A stretch of DNA of 64,000 nt from Spirochaetales bacterium (GCA_016936555.1 JAFGXR010000037.1:1-64000), one strand, 5' to 3'. Positions 42,635 through 51,924 are shown, numbered from the stretch's first letter. Notes: generated by a model from the sequence alone, not told the origin. A program made the numbers and translations.

Positions 42635-43813
42635 ATGAGTTCTATTACGCTTATCGAAAACGGCGAAGTCTACGCACCGCAATACCTGGGTAAAAAAAAC
42701 ATATTAATCGGCGGAGAGAAAATCCTCGAAATAGGGTCAAGCGGATCCCCTGACATTTCCGGAATTGATATGAATGTAATTGACGCTTCAGGAAAAATCG
42801 TGACTCCCGGATTTATCGACGGCCATGTCCATATCTGCGGAGGCGGCGGAGAAGGGGGATTCCGGAGCCGGACGCCCGAAATATCCCTGACCGACCTGAC
42901 TCTGGCCGGTGTGACATCGGTCATCGGTGTACTTGGTACCGACGGAACGACCCGGACAATGGGAAACCTTATAGCCAAAGCCAACGGCCTTATCGAAGAG
43001 GGAATCTCCGCCTGGGTCCTCACCGGATCCTATCAGGTTCCCGTGCGCACCGTAACGGGCAGCATTACCGATGATATCATACTTATCGACAGAATTATCG
43101 GCACGGGGGAAATCGCGCTGGCCGATCACCGCTCATCCCATCCCGATCTCGATTCTCTGGCAAAACTTGTTTCCGATTCCCGGCTCGGAGGTATTCTCTC
43201 GGGGAAAGGGGGCATCGTCAATGTCCACATGGGCGACAGCACAGCTATGACCTCCCTTTTAATCAGCCTTTTCGAGGAGACGGAAATTCCCCCGGGACAG
43301 ATACTCCCGACCCATATGAACCGCAATCCCTATCTTTTCGAGGCCGCGAAAGAATACGTGGCCAAAGGGGGGTATGCCGATTTTACCACCAGCACGACGG
43401 AGCAGTTTATCAAGGAGGGGGAAGTTCCCGCCGCACAAGCTCTGAAGAGAATGCTCGATGAAGGTCTTCCCGTCGACCGGTTCACCATGACCTCCGACGG
43501 GCAGGGCAGTCTTCCCGAATTCGATTCACAAGGGCGGTTCCTCCGTCTGGGAATCGGTTCCTGCCGCTCTCTCGTCGCCACTCTGCAATCAGCCGTTCTG
43601 GATTTTGATATTGATCTGAGCGTTGCTCTGAAACCATTTACCGCTAATCCTGCGGCCATACATAAACTGAAGGGAAAGGGCGAACTGAAAGCCGGCAACG
43701 ATGCCGATATTCTAATCCTCAGCAGAGATTCTCTGGAAATCGATTCGGTCATAGCCCGGGGACAGCTGATGGTTCGCGGCGGCGAGCCTGTCGTCAGGGG
43801 AACCTTTGAATAG
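42635..43813 (+). CDS. iadA: Isoaspartyl dipeptidase (IadA type)
   Basis: 392 residues, amidohydrolase fold. Metal motif GHVHICGGGGEGGF near 65-78, the bridging residue region GEIALADHRSSHP near 155-167, His residues in IVNVHMGDS (about 202) and LPTHMNRNP (about 230), and the catalytic Asp in TMTSDGQGS (about 287). Removes N-terminal beta-aspartyl residues from dipeptides. Shine-Dalgarno AGGGAG. Located downstream of a YfcC carrier and the palindromic repeat, probably one transcription unit. Confidence 0.93.
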   Translation: MSSITLIENGEVYAPQYLGKKNILIGGEKILEIGSSGSPDISGIDMNVIDASGKIVTPGFIDGHVHICGGGGEGGFRSRTPEISLTDLTLAGVTSVIGVLGTDGTTRTMGNLIAKANGLIEEGISAWVLTGSYQVPVRTVTGSITDDIILIDRIIGTGEIALADHRSSHPDLDSLAKLVSDSRLGGILSGKGGIVNVHMGDSTAMTSLLISLFEETEIPPGQILPTHMNRNPYLFEAAKEYVAKGGYADFTTSTTEQFIKEGEVPAAQALKRMLDEGLPVDRFTMTSDGQGSLPEFDSQGRFLRLGIGSCRSLVATLQSAVLDFDIDLSVALKPFTANPAAIHKLKGKGELKAGNDADILILSRDSLEIDSVIARGQLMVRGGEPVVRGTFE

Positions 43814-43816
43814 AAA

Positions 43817-44038
43817 CTACTTGTCTGCTTCCCTCAATAGTTTTTCGGCTTCTTCAACATCGATGTCGCCGGTACGGAGCATTTTCAGAATTTCCATCCG
43901 TCCGATTTTTGATGAATCGTTCCTCTCGTAAGCCGCAAACATCCCCTCGATACGGCTTCTGACCGTGGGATAAGAGAGATGAAGAATCCTCTGCACTTCT
44001 TTCAGATTGCCCCGGCATTCCATTTTCACTGCGGTCAT
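43817..44038 (-). CDS. DUF2089-like small helix-turn-helix protein lacking the zinc ribbon
   Basis: 73 residues, GAGGG before ATG. MECRGNLKEVQRILHLSYPTVRSRIEG (about 6-32) matches the C-terminal half of DUF2089 proteins, which normally begin with a CxxC zinc ribbon. Here that part is absent. A SHOCT-like tail (GRMEILKMLRTGDIDVEEAEKLL, about 46-68) follows. It may be a compact regulator. No zinc-ribbon codons are found upstream in any frame, so it is short rather than frameshifted. It ends 4 nt from iadA, convergent. Confidence 0.7.
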   Translation of the reverse strand: MTAVKMECRGNLKEVQRILHLSYPTVRSRIEGMFAAYERNDSSKIGRMEILKMLRTGDIDVEEAEKLLREADK

Positions 44039-44081
44039 TTTCCCTCAGCGGGAAGGGGAATCTTGTACTTAAATCTGCCGA

Positions 44082-44111
44082 TTGACAGGAGACACCCTTA
44101 TTACCTAGTAT
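44082..44111 (+). promoter_or_regulatory. Promoter of the AI-2E-family gene
   Basis: -35 TTGACA (44082-44087), 18-bp spacer, -10 TAGTAT (44106-44111), then Shine-Dalgarno GGGAGG before ATG 44133. Confidence 0.6.
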
Positions 44112-44132
44112 TTCTCCAGAGGGAGGTCGCCA

Positions 44133-45284
44133 ATGACTCAAAGCTCGGTAAATAAGCTCGTCGTTCTGATTCTCGCGGCTGTTGTTTCAGCTCTTTTCGC
44201 CCTGATGATCAAAGGTTTTCTTATGACTCTGCTTCTCGCCGGGGTCTTTTCATCACTGAGCCAGCCCATTTACCGCAGGCTTCATAACCTTGTCCGGGGG
44301 CGCGCATCGGCTGCAGCGGGGCTGACTCTCCTGACCATTCTGCTTATAGTTATAATTCCTCTCAGCATTATTTTGAGTATCGTCGTCGTTCAGGCCCTTC
44401 AGGTCGGTCAGGCCGTCGGCCCCTGGATACAGGACATGATTTCCCAGCCCGACCGGCTGCTCTCGGCCCTTCAGAAAATCCCCTTTTATGAATACCTGGT
44501 TCAATATCAGGATGAAATCCTCCTCAAGCTGGGCGATCTTGTCAGCAGCCTCAGCTCGCTTCTGGTTAACAGCATCAGCCAGGTCACCTCTTCGACGGTT
44601 CAGGCGGGATTTCTCTTCTTCATATTCCTTTATGCCTTCTTCTTCTTTCTCAAGGATGGCAGGAAACTGATCAATCTCATCCTCTATTATCTCCCGCTGG
44701 AGGACGAGCCGGAAAGAAAGCTTCTCGATTACTTCACATCGGTCACGCGCGCCACTCTGAAAGGCACATTCCTCATCGGGATCATCCAGGGGACAATGGC
44801 GGCTCTGGGTTTCTGGATTGCCGGTATCGATTCGGTCGTCTTCTGGGGACTGATCATGACGATCCTGTCTATCATTCCCCTGATCGGTTCCTCTCTGGTC
44901 TGGATCCCCGCGGTCATTATCCTGGCTCTCTCGGGACGGATCGCCGCGGCTGTGGTCCTCGGTATCTACTGCGCCGTTCTCGTCGGCAGCATCGACAATA
45001 TCCTCCGACCCGTTCTGGTCGGCAAGGATACGAAGATGCATGAGCTCTTCATCCTTCTGGGGACTCTCGGCGGAATAGGTCTGTGGGGGATCTGGGGGGT
45101 GCTTATCGGTCCGGTTATCGCAGCCCTATTTATCAGTATCTGGGAGCTTTACGGACAGACTTTCGCCGAATATCTGCCCCCTGTTGTCGACGCGCTCTCC
45201 AGTGCCGAAGCCGCGGAGGGCGAAGAGGGCGAAGAGGGGGAAGGGGCCGATGAGGAAGAGGACGAAGATCGATCCGGCGAGTGA
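44133..45284 (+). CDS. AI-2E family (PerM/YdiK-like) membrane transporter
   Basis: 383 residues, about eight membrane helices with a central soluble part. The family block FWIAGIDSVVFWGLIMTILSIIPLIGSSLVWIP and the later VGKDTKMHELFILLGTLGGIGLWGIWGVLIGP region identify the AI-2E/PerM family. Substrates vary (AI-2 export, Na+/H+ exchange); unknown here. Odd feature: a strongly acidic C-terminal tail (about 355-383, mostly Glu, Gly, Asp and Ala). Confidence 0.9.
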   Translation: MTQSSVNKLVVLILAAVVSALFALMIKGFLMTLLLAGVFSSLSQPIYRRLHNLVRGRASAAAGLTLLTILLIVIIPLSIILSIVVVQALQVGQAVGPWIQDMISQPDRLLSALQKIPFYEYLVQYQDEILLKLGDLVSSLSSLLVNSISQVTSSTVQAGFLFFIFLYAFFFFLKDGRKLINLILYYLPLEDEPERKLLDYFTSVTRATLKGTFLIGIIQGTMAALGFWIAGIDSVVFWGLIMTILSIIPLIGSSLVWIPAVIILALSGRIAAAVVLGIYCAVLVGSIDNILRPVLVGKDTKMHELFILLGTLGGIGLWGIWGVLIGPVIAALFISIWELYGQTFAEYLPPVVDALSSAEAAEGEEGEEGEGADEEEDEDRSGE

Positions 45285-45287
45285 TTG

Positions 45288-45629
45288 CTATAGAAACCAG
45301 GACAGGGCAAAATTGACGGATGCTGCGAGAAACAGGGCGAGAGCCGATGGAATCCTCGATTGGCTCATTTTTTCATAATCCGCCCTGTTTCCGCTTATTT
45401 CATCAAGTCTGACACCATATAAAATATCTGTACTCTCCGGCCTGTCCACCCAACTCCCCTGTATCCTGTGAACACCCCATAAGGCCATAAGAAGCCCTGT
45501 AATAAATGCATTGGAGAATATGTTCCCCTCAATTTTATCGAGCGGTGTAAAGTCCAGAAGCCAGGTCAGGAAAAGAAGTACGCCGCTGAAGATTATCCCG
45601 TAGGCAAAGAACCGGGCAAACTGTTTCAT
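45288..45629 (-). CDS. Small membrane protein of unknown function
   Basis: 113 residues, three likely helices: FAYGIIFSGVLLFLTWLLDF near 8-27, NAFITGLLMALWGVHRI near 40-56, and LALFLAASVNFALSWFL at the end. GGGAGGAG precedes the ATG. I recognise no family. A TTGACT box lies upstream on the minus strand but the -10 is not clear. It is convergent with the AI-2E gene, 3 nt apart. Confidence 0.65.
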   Translation of the reverse strand: MKQFARFFAYGIIFSGVLLFLTWLLDFTPLDKIEGNIFSNAFITGLLMALWGVHRIQGSWVDRPESTDILYGVRLDEISGNRADYEKMSQSRIPSALALFLAASVNFALSWFL

Positions 45630-45746
45630 TCTGCTCCTCCCTAATACTGTAATAGTGCAGTTGAAAATTGAAAAGTCAAGTCATAACTTTTTTCTGGATA
45701 TGCTTCATTTCGGCGATTTGCTCTCCCTTATGGATCATAAAAGCTC

Positions 45747-45775
45747 TTGTTAAAAAAAAGTTAATACTTCATGAT
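45747..45775 (+). promoter_or_regulatory. Promoter of the PntC-like gene, leaderless type
   Basis: -35 TTGTTA (45747-45752), 17-bp spacer, -10 CATGAT (45770-45775), 6 nt, ATG 45782. No Shine-Dalgarno. Individually weak hexamers, but the spacing equals that at other leaderless starts here. Confidence 0.4.
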
Positions 45776-45781
45776 TGTTTC

Positions 45782-47602
45782 ATGCAAGCAATAATATTAG
45801 CCGCCGGAATGGGCAAAAGACTGAAGGGGCTCACCGCAGACAATACCAAATGCATGGTTAAGGTCAACGGAATTCCCATGATAGACCGAATGCTGGGAAG
45901 TCTGGAAAGACTCGAACTGGATCGTATCGTAATTGTTGTCGGTTATTGTGCCCGGGGCCTGATAAACCATATATCCGCACTTGATTTGAAGACTCCGGTT
46001 GTATATGTAGAAAATGAGATTTATGACAAAACCAACAATATCTATTCTCTCTATCTGGCTAAGGAGCATCTTCTGGCTGATGATACCATCCTACTCGAAT
46101 CGGATCTGATCTTCGAAGATGCTGTTCTCGAAAAAATACTGAATAATCCCTACTCAAGTCTGGCTCTTGTGGCTAAATACGAGAGCTGGATGGACGGTAC
46201 ATGCCTCACTGTAGATGATGATGACAATATCGTGTCCTTCCATAGCGGCGAGGATTTCCGGTTCAAGGATACAGGGCATTATTTTAAAACGGTTAATATT
46301 TACAAGTTCTCGAGAGAGTTCTCAACGTCTCATTACGTACCTTTTCTCAAGGCTTATAGCACAGCCCTCGGACAGAACGAATACTATGAACAGGTCCTTA
46401 AGGTCATTACGCTTCTTAAAAAGCCTGAAATTAAAGCTGTCCGGCTCGAAGAGGAAAAGTGGTATGAAATCGACAATGCCCAGGATCTGGATATTGCCGA
46501 GTCCATCTTTGCCGATACCCCCTCGGATAAACTGGCGAAGATGATGCGCCGTTACGGAGGTTACTGGCGCTATCCCCGACTCGCCGATTTCTGCTATCTT
46601 GTGAACCCCTATTTCCCCCCTGCGAAAATGGTCGATGAAATGCAGAGCAATTTTCACAGGCTTATGGAGAATTATCCTTCCGGTCAGAATGTCAACAGCC
46701 TGCTCGCAGCTGATTATTTCGGTGTTGATGAAGAAACCATCGTCGTCGGGAATGGAGCGGCCGAGCTGATCAAATCCCTGATGGAAAAGGAAGGGAGGGG
46801 AAAAACAGGTATTGTCTTCCCCACTTTTGAAGAGTATCCCAACAGATTGCCGGAGAGCGGGATCGTCCCTTATAAACCGGATAACAGAGATTTTACCTAT
46901 ACCGCTTCGGATCTGATCGCTTTTTATGATGGAAAAGATATCAGCTCCCTGCTCCTGATCAATCCTGACAATCCGACCGGAAATTTTATAGCGAGAGGGG
47001 AGATGGAACCGCTTCTGGACTGGTGTTCCGCCGGGAATATTCAGCTTATAGTCGATGAGTCGTTTCTCGATTTTGCCGAGGGAGCCATTGAGGAAAACTC
47101 GCTTCTTAAAACGGAACTCCTGGACAAACACAGGAATCTGGTCATTGTAAAAAGCATTTCCAAATCCTACGGTGTTCCGGGATTCCGGCTCGGGATTCTG
47201 GCCTCGGGAGATCGGCGGCTGATTGAGGAAATAAAAAAAGATGTGAGTATCTGGAATATCAACTCCTACGGGGAGTTTTTCATGCAGATAATCGGGAAAT
47301 ACAAGAGGGATTATGCCGCGGCGGCTCTTTATTTTAAAGAAGTCAGGGCTGGTTTTTTCGAAAGCCTGGGATCGATACCGGGAATCCGGCCCATAGCTTC
47401 ACAGGCCAATTATATCATGCTTGAGCTCACCGGCGGAATGAAAGCCGGGAAACTGGCGGAAGAACTGTTATGGAATCACAATCTTCTGATTAAGGATCTG
47501 ACTTCAAAAGTCGGCGGCAGAGGCGAGTATATCCGGATTGCCGTGAAGAGTGAGGAAGAAAACCGGAGACTGATCGAAGGGTTGGAGGATGTCCTGAAAT
47601 AA
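45782..47602 (+). CDS. PntC-like nucleotidyltransferase fused to a PLP aminotransferase
   Basis: About 606 residues from ATG 45782 (the longer frame to 45668 is AT-rich noncoding). N-terminal (1-240) LicC/PntC-type CTP transferase: AIILAAGMGKRLKGLTADNTKCMVKVNG near 3-30, with the acidic LLESDLIF near 102. The C-terminal part (about 255-600) is a fold-type-I aminotransferase resembling HisC/CobD: LLINPDNPTGNF near 393, KSISKSYGVPGFRLG near 457-471 with the PLP Lys. The same domain order is known from Treponema PntC, which makes CMP-aminoethylphosphonate. No phosphonate-forming PepM gene is in the window. It probably activates a choline-, ethanolamine- or aminoethylphosphonate-like headgroup for surface attachment. 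Confidence 0.82.
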   Translation: MQAIILAAGMGKRLKGLTADNTKCMVKVNGIPMIDRMLGSLERLELDRIVIVVGYCARGLINHISALDLKTPVVYVENEIYDKTNNIYSLYLAKEHLLADDTILLESDLIFEDAVLEKILNNPYSSLALVAKYESWMDGTCLTVDDDDNIVSFHSGEDFRFKDTGHYFKTVNIYKFSREFSTSHYVPFLKAYSTALGQNEYYEQVLKVITLLKKPEIKAVRLEEEKWYEIDNAQDLDIAESIFADTPSDKLAKMMRRYGGYWRYPRLADFCYLVNPYFPPAKMVDEMQSNFHRLMENYPSGQNVNSLLAADYFGVDEETIVVGNGAAELIKSLMEKEGRGKTGIVFPTFEEYPNRLPESGIVPYKPDNRDFTYTASDLIAFYDGKDISSLLLINPDNPTGNFIARGEMEPLLDWCSAGNIQLIVDESFLDFAEGAIEENSLLKTELLDKHRNLVIVKSISKSYGVPGFRLGILASGDRRLIEEIKKDVSIWNINSYGEFFMQIIGKYKRDYAAAALYFKEVRAGFFESLGSIPGIRPIASQANYIMLELTGGMKAGKLAEELLWNHNLLIKDLTSKVGGRGEYIRIAVKSEEENRRLIEGLEDVLK

Positions 47603-47632
47603 GGAGAGGCTGACTGTTTCCGGTCAGTCTCC
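47603..47632. terminator. Stem-loop between convergent genes
   Basis: GGAGA/TCTCC plus CTGAC/GTCAG arms (47603-47614 with 47623-47632), a 2-nt bulge and an 8-nt loop. It lies right after the PntC-like stop and includes the stop codon of the opposite gene (47624). Followed on the plus strand by ACTCTTTT. A probable terminator for the rightward gene. Confidence 0.5.
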
Positions 47633-50548
47633 CACTCTTTTCCAGTTGTTTATATCATAGAAATCCCCGTTGACCTGGAATACTCCGAAAGATTCATATT
47701 CCGGACCGGTTTGCTCCTTCGGGTTCCAGGCATGGGTCAATTGTCCCTCAACCACCCGTTTCGAATCCAGACTGTCTATCCAGGCTGACGCATCGGGATT
47801 AAAGGCTAACTGTGCCGTATCGGATGATGACATATTCTGTTCTTTCCTTTTGAGGGAACCTCTTCCGTTAAAATCTTTAACCATAAGCATTGAATTGAAA
47901 GCTGTGTGGTTTACCTTATCCAGACCCAGCGCCGACAGTCTGTCCTTATTTTTAACCGGTGCCGAGTAATCGGCGGATCTGTAATTCCCGTGATCGGAGA
48001 CGATTATGATTTTGGTATTGTCATAGAGACCTTTCTCTTTCAGATCCTTAAACCAATCCGCGAGAATCTTCAGGCTCCATTCCGTACTGTAGTAGGCGTT
48101 GCGGCCGTCCCTGTTGTCGCTGACCGAAGGATCGGGAAACCGGTCGGAGAGGAGAATCCCTTCAGCCGAGAGCGCATGGGGATGATGAGCTAAAAGACTT
48201 GTAATAAAGTAGTATTGTCCTCTGATGTCTGAAGCTATTGTCATCTCAGGCAGTTTGGTCAGCATAAGCCATTCGGGAAGCAGCTGTTTGAAGTAGCTTT
48301 GATAGACAAGAGCTCCTGAAAGAGGTCTCCAGAATCCGTCTTCGTAGACAAAGGATTTGAGTCCGTAGGGAACAGCCCGGAAGAGGGCAATAGCTTTGAG
48401 CAGTTTTTTGTTGATCGCGGTTTCATCTCCGACAGCGGCATCCTCTATATACGATTGTTCAAGGTTTCCCACATAATCATCGATTGAATGAACCGTAACG
48501 TCCAATTCTTTAAGTGAGGGCCATTTGTCCAGTAAGAATCCGAATTCGAAAGGCTCGACCAATGTCACGTCGAGATCAGCAGCCATGGCCTTTTCTATCA
48601 TCACATTATAGGCCCGTCCGATCTCTTCTATAACCGAATGCTCAAGGCTGCGGCGGTTGACTTCGGCCGGAGCGAATTCCGGTCCACCCATGATGGCCGG
48701 CTGGCCTGCTACCGTATTGGTGCCGACAGCCATGGTGTTGGGAAACCATGTAAACCCGTCAAAATCCTCTTCCAGCTCGGGAAAATCTTCCAGCAGTTCG
48801 AAAAGGTAACCTCCCGTCATCATATCCATCATAAAGACGACGACATTCTGTTCGCTTTCCGATAGAGGTACGGTCAGTTCCAGTTCCCCCGATGATAAAT
48901 CTGTAGCTGATCCCTTTTTGTTTTCATAGACCGGCGTTTTTGAGGCGGCCATTGCATGAAAGCCCTGTCCGATCAGAAGAATATTGAGACAGAGAAGCAT
49001 GGCGAATATCCCTTTTCTCCACCGTTCGGCGGCGGCTCTCATTATGGAAAAAAGAACTACAATGAGAGAAAAGTCCGCTATGTATGTAATTGCGTCACCC
49101 TGCAGAATTTCACTTTTAGACAAACTGAAACCGGTCAGAAACCCGAAATCGAAGGGGATGACGAATGCGTAGATAAAGACTCCGGAAGCGGCCGCTGTCA
49201 GGACCACCCAGGGAATAATACGCCAGCGGCCCGGTGTCAGGAGAGATAACACCGTTCCGCCTGCCACTATGATAAAGAAAGGGAGGAGATTTTCCATTAA
49301 CATCTCACCGGCGCTGAAACTGAATTGGCCGGGCAGAGAACTGTAAACCATCGCGGGAATCCAGAGCAGCCATGCGCCGGCAATAAGAATCAGGGAGAGA
49401 GTCATTTCCTCCCAACCGGATAAGGCTCCCTTCTTCTGAAAGGAGAACCCGTGACCCAGTTTTTTCGATTTCCATATGACAGACCGATAAATAAAGGGAA
49501 AGGTTAAAAGCAGTCCCAATCCCGTCTGGACTGTGAAAAGAGCTATCTGCCGCTTGAATACTCCGGCTGACGAGAGCTTTTCCAATCCGGTGCTTATATA
49601 GCCGGGAATGAAATTCAGACCCGAGACAGCCTGATAAATCAGGAAGATGAATAGTGCAGCGGCAACGGCCAGACGTCTTTTTCTTCCCCTACCTTTAGAG
49701 AAAACAAGTAAGAGCAGATGTATCACTTCCTGGAGGAAGAGAAGAATCATAACGACCGCGGGTAGTATTATTTTGGATCTGTGCGCGACAGCGGGGTAAA
49801 AGAGGCTGACAAAACTCAGATAGAATGCAAAGAGGGGTATGCAGTAGTACGCCCAGATCCCGATCAGGGGGAATATCTTTTTCATCCTGTTCCGGTCCGT
49901 TCCGTTAATATATGACGGCACTTCAGGAATCTGTTTGATCAGGGCGAATAGGTTGTTGGCGGTCCAGTAGAGAACAAGGCCGGCGGGAGACCGGTAGAGC
50001 AGTATCAGGAAAACGCCGGCCATAATCCAGAGGGGGATTCTTTCCGAAGTCTCCTTTGTATAAAGAAAAGCAGAAATGAGATTTAATCCTGTCATGACCA
50101 GCGGGAGAATATTTACGGGGATACCGGCCAGAATCAGCGAGCCGTCGGGAAGACTGAGGTTCTCGATAAACCAGAACGATACGCCGTTGAGCGCGCTGTA
50201 ATGGGACAGCATATGATAAGCCGCCAGGAAGAAGGGTATCTGTATCAGCAGGCCCAGCGACAGAATAACTGATTCGAGAGGCTTGTAATTATGTCTTCTG
50301 TGAACGGCATTTGTATAGAAATAACGTTCTCTTCCCCGGTATGCCCGTTTTATGGCTTCCAGCTCTTTCTTCATGGGAGCCTGTTCCATGGCTTTTTTCT
50401 TCTTCCACTTTTCCAGAGGAAGATAGACCGGCAGAAGAATGAGATTTACCATGACACTGAGAGCCAGTAGCGAGAGACCGTAATTCCCGGTTATTCCATA
50501 GGCTCCCGAGAAGAGAAAGGACAGAAAATTTTCCAGAGGCTTCAGCAT
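47624..50548 (-). CDS. YidC/Oxa1-like domain fused to a membrane phosphotransferase (alkaline-phosphatase fold)
   Basis: 974 residues. Residues about 1-215 look like the YidC/Oxa1 insertase core: GNYGLSLLALSVMVNLILLP near 22-41, a charged cytoplasmic hairpin rich in Lys and Glu, and GLVLYWTANNLFALIKQ near 190-206. Further membrane helices fill about 225-535. The C-terminal ~420 residues are of the EptA/LtaS/sulfatase type: metal Asp in VVFMMDMMTGG (about 572), VGTNTVAGQPAIMGG (about 607-620) with the likely nucleophile Thr as in EptA's GTATAxSxP, and IIIVSDHGNYRSADY (about 847-861). It probably transfers a phospho-headgroup outside the membrane. Coupled to the CDP-glycerol-transferase-like gene by an overlap. 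Confidence 0.75.
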   Translation of the reverse strand: MLKPLENFLSFLFSGAYGITGNYGLSLLALSVMVNLILLPVYLPLEKWKKKKAMEQAPMKKELEAIKRAYRGRERYFYTNAVHRRHNYKPLESVILSLGLLIQIPFFLAAYHMLSHYSALNGVSFWFIENLSLPDGSLILAGIPVNILPLVMTGLNLISAFLYTKETSERIPLWIMAGVFLILLYRSPAGLVLYWTANNLFALIKQIPEVPSYINGTDRNRMKKIFPLIGIWAYYCIPLFAFYLSFVSLFYPAVAHRSKIILPAVVMILLFLQEVIHLLLLVFSKGRGRKRRLAVAAALFIFLIYQAVSGLNFIPGYISTGLEKLSSAGVFKRQIALFTVQTGLGLLLTFPFIYRSVIWKSKKLGHGFSFQKKGALSGWEEMTLSLILIAGAWLLWIPAMVYSSLPGQFSFSAGEMLMENLLPFFIIVAGGTVLSLLTPGRWRIIPWVVLTAAASGVFIYAFVIPFDFGFLTGFSLSKSEILQGDAITYIADFSLIVVLFSIMRAAAERWRKGIFAMLLCLNILLIGQGFHAMAASKTPVYENKKGSATDLSSGELELTVPLSESEQNVVVFMMDMMTGGYLFELLEDFPELEEDFDGFTWFPNTMAVGTNTVAGQPAIMGGPEFAPAEVNRRSLEHSVIEEIGRAYNVMIEKAMAADLDVTLVEPFEFGFLLDKWPSLKELDVTVHSIDDYVGNLEQSYIEDAAVGDETAINKKLLKAIALFRAVPYGLKSFVYEDGFWRPLSGALVYQSYFKQLLPEWLMLTKLPEMTIASDIRGQYYFITSLLAHHPHALSAEGILLSDRFPDPSVSDNRDGRNAYYSTEWSLKILADWFKDLKEKGLYDNTKIIIVSDHGNYRSADYSAPVKNKDRLSALGLDKVNHTAFNSMLMVKDFNGRGSLKRKEQNMSSSDTAQLAFNPDASAWIDSLDSKRVVEGQLTHAWNPKEQTGPEYESFGVFQVNGDFYDINNWKRVGD

Positions 50549-51822
50549 TTCAGTTCCTCCGCGATGTCGAGCAGCTGTGCTGCCGCTGTTTCTCCGGCAT
50601 GGCCGAAATTGTACAGGGCTTCCCGGCGGATTTTTTCAATTTCACCTTTTCGGGGATTGTGGAGAAAGTCCCTGACGATGGAAGGGAGATGCGGAATATC
50701 ATCTTCGCTTATGGTCTTTCCCGCAGCCCGGCAAAGCGTTTTATCCCACATTTCATGGTCGAGATCCCAGGCTTCCATCCCGTCTCTGTTGAGGTCCGTA
50801 TCCATCAGTATGACCGGTTTCTCATAGAGGAACAGGTAGTCGTATATAACACCGGACAGATCGCTGATCATCAGACTGGATTCCCCCATGCTCTGTGATC
50901 CCGAAGGTCTGTCATCGAGAGCGAAGTTCTCATTATCTTTGAACTCATCCATAACCTCTTTCACCAGTTCGGGAAAGGATACGAAACTCTGGGGGTGGGG
51001 TCTGAAAATGACTTTGTAGTCATCGCTCAGAAGAGATTTGAAGAAATCTACGCCGAAGCGGTTGAGGATGGAATAGGGCTGCCAGGTCGGAGCCACCAGG
51101 ATGCTCGGTCTGCGGCCCGAACCGGGGGACACTGTCTCTGTTTCCCCCATCATGATATCGTAATAGGTCAATCCGGTTTCAAGCAGTTTTTTCGGTGCTG
51201 TGCCTCTCTTCTTTTCGGTTTCCCTGATGCTTTTGATCTGATAGGGTCCGCTGCATAAAACCGAATCGAAATAATCAAAGGCAAACTGCCGGTATGTATG
51301 GGTATCGGTCGGCGAATGGAGAATATGGGCGTAATGCCTGACATTCTTCGATCTCTTGAAGGTGAAAATATCGAGCTGGGGAGTTGTCGTTACGACAACC
51401 GGAGCCTTGAGCTGGTTCATAAATGCCAGAGCGCTGTTCATGCTCCCCAGCGCTTTGACTTCCAGAAAAGGAGAATTGTATGACAGAGCGGCATCAGCCG
51501 GATCAGCTGTAACATATGCGGATTTTATCTCCCTTTTTTCCAGTGCTTTTATGACGGGTAGGTATACATTCCAGTACTGTTTTCCTTCTGAGAAGAAAAC
51601 GATATCCGTTTTATCGAAGGATGTCTGAGTGGAAAATCCCCGGCCGGCCATCATATTTTTAAAGCGGTAGAAAAGCCCTGCAACGGAATAAAACAGAGTC
51701 GCGGCCAGGGCGAATAAAACATAAAGGATGGTACTGCCCGACATCGGGTCGATATAGGCGAATAGAGGCGATGGAATAACCATCAGCAAAGCCAGGTTGA
51801 AAAATATTCGTGATCGTTTCAT
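50542..51822 (-). CDS. CDP-glycerol glycerophosphotransferase-like protein
   Basis: About 426 residues from ATG 51822. An N-terminal signal/anchor (RIFFNLALLMVIPSPLFAYI) and a second helix (STILYVLFALAATLFYSVAGLFY) precede the soluble domain. The C-terminal region is TagB/TagF-like: SILVAPTWQPYSILNRFG near 238-255, VIFRPHPQSF near 270-279, and SLMISDLSGVIYDYLFLYEKPVI near 315-337. The family transfers glycerol-phosphate from CDP-glycerol onto lipid-linked or polymer acceptors. Its pairing with a PntC-like CTP transferase and an EptA/LtaS-like enzyme suggests phosphodiester decoration of a surface polymer. Confidence 0.82.
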   Translation of the reverse strand: MKRSRIFFNLALLMVIPSPLFAYIDPMSGSTILYVLFALAATLFYSVAGLFYRFKNMMAGRGFSTQTSFDKTDIVFFSEGKQYWNVYLPVIKALEKREIKSAYVTADPADAALSYNSPFLEVKALGSMNSALAFMNQLKAPVVVTTTPQLDIFTFKRSKNVRHYAHILHSPTDTHTYRQFAFDYFDSVLCSGPYQIKSIRETEKKRGTAPKKLLETGLTYYDIMMGETETVSPGSGRRPSILVAPTWQPYSILNRFGVDFFKSLLSDDYKVIFRPHPQSFVSFPELVKEVMDEFKDNENFALDDRPSGSQSMGESSLMISDLSGVIYDYLFLYEKPVILMDTDLNRDGMEAWDLDHEMWDKTLCRAAGKTISEDDIPHLPSIVRDFLHNPRKGEIEKIRREALYNFGHAGETAAAQLLDIAEELKC

Positions 51823-51924
51823 TAATCGTTCTTTAACCTTAAATAAAATGATTATTTGATGTTTAAGATAAAGATACATCGGGTCCAGCCATCATTACAA
51901 CTGCATAAGGACGGATAGGCCGTT

